Below, in pieces: positions 59,873-64,000 of a stretch of 64,000 nucleotides of DNA; the first letter of the stretch is position 1; each line of letters opens with the position of its first letter. The stretch lies in NCBI GenBank assembly GCA_937895345.1, contig CALAWP010000101.1:62001-126000 (forward strand), in the 5' to 3' direction. The stretch comes from an uncultured Paenibacillus sp. (GTDB lineage: Bacteria > Bacillota > Bacilli > Paenibacillales > Paenibacillaceae). A program made the position numbers and the translations under genes. The notes under the pieces were generated by a model. That model was given only the letters and a program-made list of their open reading frames with translations. It did not search any database and had not been told where the DNA came from.

Positions 59873-61558
59873 TTGGAATGGATGATCTGGTCCGACTTTA
59901 GTATGTTCTTGGTGCTGATGGGCTTGTTTTTATATGTGTTTTCTTCAAGCTCGCTGACGGTTTTGCACCGGATTTATTTGCTCCTCCATGTCGTTTTTAC
60001 ATTGTGGCCGCTGTTTCAGTTCGCCTCGCAAACGACGGACGAGCTTCGCTATAGGATTTTTTACCTATCCGTATCCTACATAGGTCTCTCTCTCGTCGGA
60101 ATCGGCTGGTTTGCATTCGTTTTGTTTCTGACGGGACAGTCCTATGTCATACGGAAGAGCCGATTGCTCACCCTCTCCATACCGGCGCTCGTATCGGTCT
60201 TCGTCGTCGCCTGGAACCCAAGCGGCTTGTTCCTGACGATCGATGCAGGCGCCGATCCTCTGAAGCAGCTGCAGCATGGCCCTTTGTATTGGGTCATGAT
60301 CGTCCAGCTAATTATGTACTTGAGCGTATCCCTGTTCATATTGGGCTACAAGCTCAAGCGCAAGGACGAATCCGCGAGAAACCGCAACATGGTGCGGACG
60401 GCGTTCAACAGCGTGTTCGTTCTCTCCTTTTTCGCCATCGCCGATTTGCTGATCAACATCGTCCTGATCGATCATTTTATCCGCTACGTACCGCTTATTT
60501 CTCTCGGAATGGCCGTTACGGCGCTCTATATCGTGAACGCGATCAGCCGCAACAAGGTGTTCGACATCATTCAGATCGTGCAGCGCGACGTCGTCAACAC
60601 GATGTCGATGGGCATTATCGTGCTGGACGAGCAGGATACCATTATCGAAGTGAACAAGGTGATCAAGCCGATCTTGCGGCTGCGCATCGGAGATACATTC
60701 ACGCCGTCGGCGCTGTCTCCGGGCTTCAAGAATGAGACGATCCGGCAATTCGAGGCGTTCTTCGAAGCGCAGAAGCTCCGGCCGATGGAACGGCTGGAAT
60801 ACGAGCTCGCTCTCGAACTGGGTCAGATCCGGCATGTCATTGTGCAGTCGGCTCCGATTCTCAACGGGAAGAAACGAATCGTCGGCCGCGTCATGACGTT
60901 CCAGGACGTTACGGAGATGAGAATGCTCGTCGAGGAAACGAACACGCAAAACGAGCTGCTTCACGAAAGGAACCGGGAGCTTCTAATGGTGCAGGACGAG
61001 CTGTACCAGGCCAACAAGAAGCTGGAGCAAATGGCGATTACGGACGGACTGACCGGCTGCTTCAACCGGAGATATTTGATGCAGCAGCTGGAGCAGGAAA
61101 TCGTGACGAATTTTCGCTACGGCATCCCTTTTTCGATTTTTATATTCGATCTGGACTATTTCAAGGACATCAACGATAAATTCGGCCATCTGGTCGGAGA
61201 CGAAGTGTTGTGCAGCACGGTCGAGGCGGTGCGCAGCTCGCTGCGCCTGACCGATGTGCTTGCCCGTTTCGGCGGGGAGGAATTTACCGTTTATTTGCCT
61301 CATACGAACCGGGAACAGGCGGACATTATCGCGGAGCAGGTCAAAAATTCGGTCGAGCAGAACCGGATTTATACAGGCACGGGAGACGGATCGATTTCGG
61401 TGACGATCAGCATGGGCGTCATTTCGATCGAGCGGTTCGAGCAGGAGCCGTCGAATCCGAAAGCGTTTTTGCGGGAACTGATGGCCCAGGCCGACGCCGC
61501 CTTGTACGAAGCCAAATTCAACGGACGCAACCGCATCGTGAAGCGCAAGCTGGCGTGA
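59873..61558 (+). CDS. Membrane diguanylate cyclase (7TM, PAS, GGDEF)
   Basis: 561 aa. About seven transmembrane helices in residues 5-225 form a histidine-kinase-type 7TM sensor. A PAS-like domain (about 235-350; MGIIVLDEQDTIIEVN, ending VGRVMTFQDVTEM) and a coiled segment precede the GGDEF domain (about 385-560). The active-site signature is RFGGEEF, a functional variant of GGDEF, so c-di-GMP synthesis is likely. ITDGLTGCFNRRY and SIFIFDLDYFKDIND bind GTP and metal. TTG start at 59873 follows GGGTGA; ATG at 59882 is an alternative. Confidence 0.88.
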   Translation: MEWMIWSDFSMFLVLMGLFLYVFSSSSLTVLHRIYLLLHVVFTLWPLFQFASQTTDELRYRIFYLSVSYIGLSLVGIGWFAFVLFLTGQSYVIRKSRLLTLSIPALVSVFVVAWNPSGLFLTIDAGADPLKQLQHGPLYWVMIVQLIMYLSVSLFILGYKLKRKDESARNRNMVRTAFNSVFVLSFFAIADLLINIVLIDHFIRYVPLISLGMAVTALYIVNAISRNKVFDIIQIVQRDVVNTMSMGIIVLDEQDTIIEVNKVIKPILRLRIGDTFTPSALSPGFKNETIRQFEAFFEAQKLRPMERLEYELALELGQIRHVIVQSAPILNGKKRIVGRVMTFQDVTEMRMLVEETNTQNELLHERNRELLMVQDELYQANKKLEQMAITDGLTGCFNRRYLMQQLEQEIVTNFRYGIPFSIFIFDLDYFKDINDKFGHLVGDEVLCSTVEAVRSSLRLTDVLARFGGEEFTVYLPHTNREQADIIAEQVKNSVEQNRIYTGTGDGSISVTISMGVISIERFEQEPSNPKAFLRELMAQADAALYEAKFNGRNRIVKRKLA

Positions 61559-61616
61559 TTCGGACCCGGCGTCCGTTTTTTAATCTGGCTGAAAATGAGT
61601 CAAAACAGGGGGCAAT

Positions 61617-63242
61617 ATGGATATAAGGCTGGAACGTTCGGACGATAGAGATCTTATTGCTTCTGCACAGCAGGGTGACCGCCATGCATTTAACGAACTG
61701 GTACAAAAGCATCGCCATCGGGCGCTGGGCTGGGTCAAGCGAATTGTGACGGATCATTACGAGGTAGAAGACATTGTACAGGATTCGCTGATGAATGCTT
61801 TTACACGATTGGGTACTTTAAAGGACATGGATAAATTTCTTCCCTGGCTTAAAACGATTGTGCGTAATCAGGCCATTTCCAATTTAAGAAGAAGCAGACG
61901 TCAAGCCGGTGTACTGTCTTTATCGTTGATCGAAGAAAAGCAGCTTGTATCTAAACAGAATTTAAATGCGGATCCATCCATCATACATTTGCATAACGAG
62001 TTGAGCGACAGCATACAGGAGTGGATGAATTGCTTATCGCCTCGAGAACGTCTTGTTTTCAACGCTTTTTTTATTCACCAGCTGCCGCCGGATGAAATAT
62101 CCAAACTTTTAAATACAAGCAAAAATTATATCTATAAGACGATTTCCGTCTCCAGACAAAAAATGCATCGGCAACGTTTGAAAGAATCGATTCAGTCTTA
62201 CTTGCACACTCGCGTTAATCGAGAGGCAGCAGATTTGCTGCTTCCGAGAACAACTTTGCACGGTTCAAACGATAAATGCGAGTATTCTGTCTGCCGATGC
62301 CTTTATCATGTTCAGTCAAGCATTGGAACCGCTTTTACGCTGACGGAGATAATGGGATTTACCGGGCATGCCTTTCGAACGACGATTGAGCGGTCCAGCA
62401 TCAACCTGTCCGGACCCTATTTCTACGATTGGAGTACGGTGTTCGTAAGAGGATTCCGTAATTTGGGACTGATCTCATCGACAGTCGATAAGCCTCAATT
62501 TAATCCGCCTGTTCCGGAAGTTGTTGTACAAGCAATGGGACGAATCGACGATTCGCTGGAACGTGGGGTTCCCGCCCTGTTGTGGAATGCGATGAATCCC
62601 GAGTTTGCGGCAGTATACGGGTATGATCGTAGACGGCAGGCGTATTGGATAGAGGATACGACTGACGAAATGCGCTTAGGGTTTGATCAACTGGGACAGG
62701 GCAGCAACTCCGAGCTATTCGTATTCACAGTGAACGGGACCGCCACGCTTTTGCGGCAAACGATGCTAATCGGCGCCCTGGAATTAATCATTGAACATGC
62801 GGAAGGCAAGGAAATCGGTTATCCGCAGTTTGCATACGGGCTGCACGCTTATGATGTTTGGATTAAGGCATTTGTCGACGATACGGCGGACGTTCTTGGG
62901 AATGCCTATAGCATTCGAGTATTCTCTCAAGCTAGAGATTATTCCGTTCATTTTTTAAAATTAATAGAGACGGAAGTGTGGGGGAATGACATGGCCAAAA
63001 GAAATGTGTCCGCAGCCATAGAACACTTTGAGTCGGCCGCGAAGCTGTGGGGGGATTTGCAGGAACAATTCCCTTTTCCGGAGGGAGGCCAGCCCCATCA
63101 CTACCAGTCCCGTAAAAAGGCCATTTTGCTTTTAGAGGCGATCAAGGCAGCGGAAGGGCAAGGCATCTCATGCTTGAGGCGTCTGCTGGAGACTGTCCTG
63201 AATCAAAGAGACAGCGGATTGGAAGAAACCCCTTCCGCATAA
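61617..63242 (+). CDS. ECF-type sigma factor fused to BtrH-like domain
   Basis: 541 aa. Residues 1-190 are a sigma-70-like factor: region 2 (HRALGWVKRIVTDHYEVEDIVQD, FLPWLKTIVRNQAISNLRRSRRQ) and region 4 (LSPRERLVFNAFFIHQLPPDE, TSKNYIYKTISVSRQKM). Residues about 215-530 form a second domain resembling BtrH-type acyltransferase/C39-like folds: CEYSVCRCLYHVQSSIGTAFTLTEIMG, FRTTIERSSINLSGPYFYDW, PALLWNAMNPEFAAVYGYD, AYDVWIKAF and LQEQFPFPE. The fused domain may sense a ligand or modify RNA-polymerase partners. No anti-sigma gene adjoins. The locus is less GC-rich than its neighbours. Confidence 0.75.
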   Translation: MDIRLERSDDRDLIASAQQGDRHAFNELVQKHRHRALGWVKRIVTDHYEVEDIVQDSLMNAFTRLGTLKDMDKFLPWLKTIVRNQAISNLRRSRRQAGVLSLSLIEEKQLVSKQNLNADPSIIHLHNELSDSIQEWMNCLSPRERLVFNAFFIHQLPPDEISKLLNTSKNYIYKTISVSRQKMHRQRLKESIQSYLHTRVNREAADLLLPRTTLHGSNDKCEYSVCRCLYHVQSSIGTAFTLTEIMGFTGHAFRTTIERSSINLSGPYFYDWSTVFVRGFRNLGLISSTVDKPQFNPPVPEVVVQAMGRIDDSLERGVPALLWNAMNPEFAAVYGYDRRRQAYWIEDTTDEMRLGFDQLGQGSNSELFVFTVNGTATLLRQTMLIGALELIIEHAEGKEIGYPQFAYGLHAYDVWIKAFVDDTADVLGNAYSIRVFSQARDYSVHFLKLIETEVWGNDMAKRNVSAAIEHFESAAKLWGDLQEQFPFPEGGQPHHYQSRKKAILLLEAIKAAEGQGISCLRRLLETVLNQRDSGLEETPSA

Positions 63243-63265
63243 TTCATTGCGGCGGGGTTTCTTCC
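63221..63265. terminator. Bidirectional terminator between the two BtrH-domain genes
   Basis: 12-bp stem (63221-63232 with 63254-63265) extended inside by CCGCA/TGCGG. It overlaps the 3' end of the sigma-fusion gene. Confidence 0.8.
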
Positions 63266-63280
63266 GAGTCGCATATTGTA

Positions 63281-64000
63281 TTACATTTCGTTGACCGCGT
63301 CAGCTATAGATGAAAGTCCCCTATGCTCATGCTCTTTGGCCTCCTTCAAAAGGCCGATAGCCAATTGGGCATTTTTTCGATCGAGGGTATACCTGTCTTC
63401 CGGAAACGGGAATAGCTCCTGCAGCAGGTAAAAGCTATCAGCGGTTGTTGCGTAGTACCCCGCCGCCTCTTCAAGCTTTCTCCGTGCCTGCACGTTCAAG
63501 AAGTCAGAGTGAGCGGATTTTCTCAAAAAACGAGCAGCTTGTTCCCGTGCATCGCGAAAGGCATGCATGGAGTATGCATTACCGTAAGGATCGACGCGAT
63601 CTTGTGACAACAGAGCTGTCCACACATCATAGGCATCGAGTCCGCTCACGAAATCATGCCATACTTTGCAGTCCTCAAACCCGTAGAAAAGGGCGGTTTT
63701 CAGAGCGTTGGTTAACGCTTCCCGGCGATCGATGACTTTCATATGTTCAATTGCCGTAACGCTGATCACATCCGTTTCAGCATTCGCTGCACCTGCAGCG
63801 GCTCCGATCTGATCGTAAGCCAAGCGGCCTTCTCCATGCCAGTCTGCTGCGACAAACGCTTCTTCACAATCGTCATAGCCGTAGGCAAGTCCAAATTCCG
63901 GCCCGCGGGCTTCCCATAGAATGGCAGGAACTCCGTTGTCGATCGATTTTTTTGCGATCTCGATGACGTCCTGGCGGATTTGCTGCAAATGAGGGTCAGG
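63281..64000 (-). CDS. BtrH-like domain protein, partial (5' end beyond the window)
   Basis: Open frame to the right edge; 240 codons visible. Homologous to the C-terminal half of the neighbouring sigma-fusion protein: GVPAILWEARGPEFGLAYGYD, LDAYDVWTALL, GNAYSMHAFRDAREQ and LLQELFPFPED align in order with its ILW..., AYDVW, GNAYSI and QFPFPE segments. The ATG-like start at 63988 lies inside the conserved region, so the true start is outside. Whether it also has a sigma part cannot be seen. Confidence 0.75.
   Translation of the reverse strand, partial: PDPHLQQIRQDVIEIAKKSIDNGVPAILWEARGPEFGLAYGYDDCEEAFVAADWHGEGRLAYDQIGAAAGAANAETDVISVTAIEHMKVIDRREALTNALKTALFYGFEDCKVWHDFVSGLDAYDVWTALLSQDRVDPYGNAYSMHAFRDAREQAARFLRKSAHSDFLNVQARRKLEEAAGYYATTADSFYLLQELFPFPEDRYTLDRKNAQLAIGLLKEAKEHEHRGLSSIADAVNEM

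Noticed and set aside
60308..60964. Minus-strand frame over the diguanylate cyclase PAS region
   Set aside because: Shadow of the plus-strand gene, His/Arg/Asp-rich with no domain.
1..64000. CRISPR arrays, IS elements, tRNA or rRNA genes
   Set aside because: No regularly spaced repeats, transposase motifs, clover-leaf sequences or rRNA blocks were seen on reading both strands; a dedicated scan was not possible.

Overview
The window is about 64 kb of chromosome, GC-rich apart from one AT-rich island. It comes from an endospore-forming, low-GC-lineage bacterium of Paenibacillaceae type (Paenibacillus, Cohnella or a close relative). This rests on gene content: a YyaC sporulation protein, a YfkK/UPF0435 protein, a Bacillus-like desaturase with DesK/DesR, a GntR/YtrA-type ABC operon, a copper-amine-oxidase-N/beta-propeller secreted protein and SLH+CAP surface proteins, with strong Shine-Dalgarno sites and frequent TTG/GTG starts. 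I saw no rRNA, tRNA, CRISPR array, transposase or phage gene.

Layout. 1-6.3 kb: a truncated Gfo/Idh/MocA oxidoreductase, an aldo/keto reductase, lipoate-protein ligase, an MFS transporter, a proline-iminopeptidase-like hydrolase and a GNAT. 6.7-8.2 kb: an ECF sigma factor with a membrane-anchored partner. 8.6-14.2 kb: the most interesting locus. It holds a small protein, a secreted Ser/Tyr/Gly-rich protein ending in Gly-Gly, a glutathionylspermidine-synthase-like ATP-grasp ligase, a lipoprotein, a DUF350 membrane protein, a DUF4178-like protein, PspA/IM30 and S-adenosylmethionine decarboxylase. This recalls the E. coli yjfIJKLMC and ygiBC loci and suggests an envelope-stress system that conjugates a polyamine-type amine to a substrate. 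14.2-20.7 kb: two SDRs (one a deletion pseudogene), a WYL regulator, an M29 aminopeptidase and a fusion of a degenerate dihydroorotate-dehydrogenase domain to a membrane domain. 20.8-23.7 kb: desaturase-desK-desR. 23.9-32.1 kb: a sugar-binding lipoprotein, a CE7 esterase, an SMP-30 hydrolase, an AAA-ATPase/TPR operon and a beta-propeller protein. 32.3-34.3 kb: GntR plus a two-gene ABC transporter.

34.4-37 kb is an AT-rich island with a 7TM histidine kinase, whose composition breaks inside the gene, and an orphan NHLP-type RiPP precursor. 37-50.4 kb: an SLH/CAP protein, an isoprenoid-synthase-like protein with two DDxxD motifs, a permuted papain-like enzyme, Old Yellow Enzyme, an RNA-methylase-like protein, lipases, hemolysin III, a second Gfo/Idh/MocA protein, a CorA variant, a YflT-like stress protein and an FAD oxidoreductase. 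50.4-55.3 kb: an AraC regulator divergent from galK-galE-galT (Leloir pathway). 55.5-61.6 kb: an unknown protein, YfkK, YyaC, a hydrolase, a DUF6483-like protein, a methyltransferase and a diguanylate cyclase. 61.6-64 kb: an ECF-type sigma factor fused to a BtrH-like domain, facing a convergent paralogue of that domain which runs off the window.

Assignments come from reading motifs and remembered family features. No database search was run. Starts were chosen by Shine-Dalgarno spacing, and several differ from the longest open frame.
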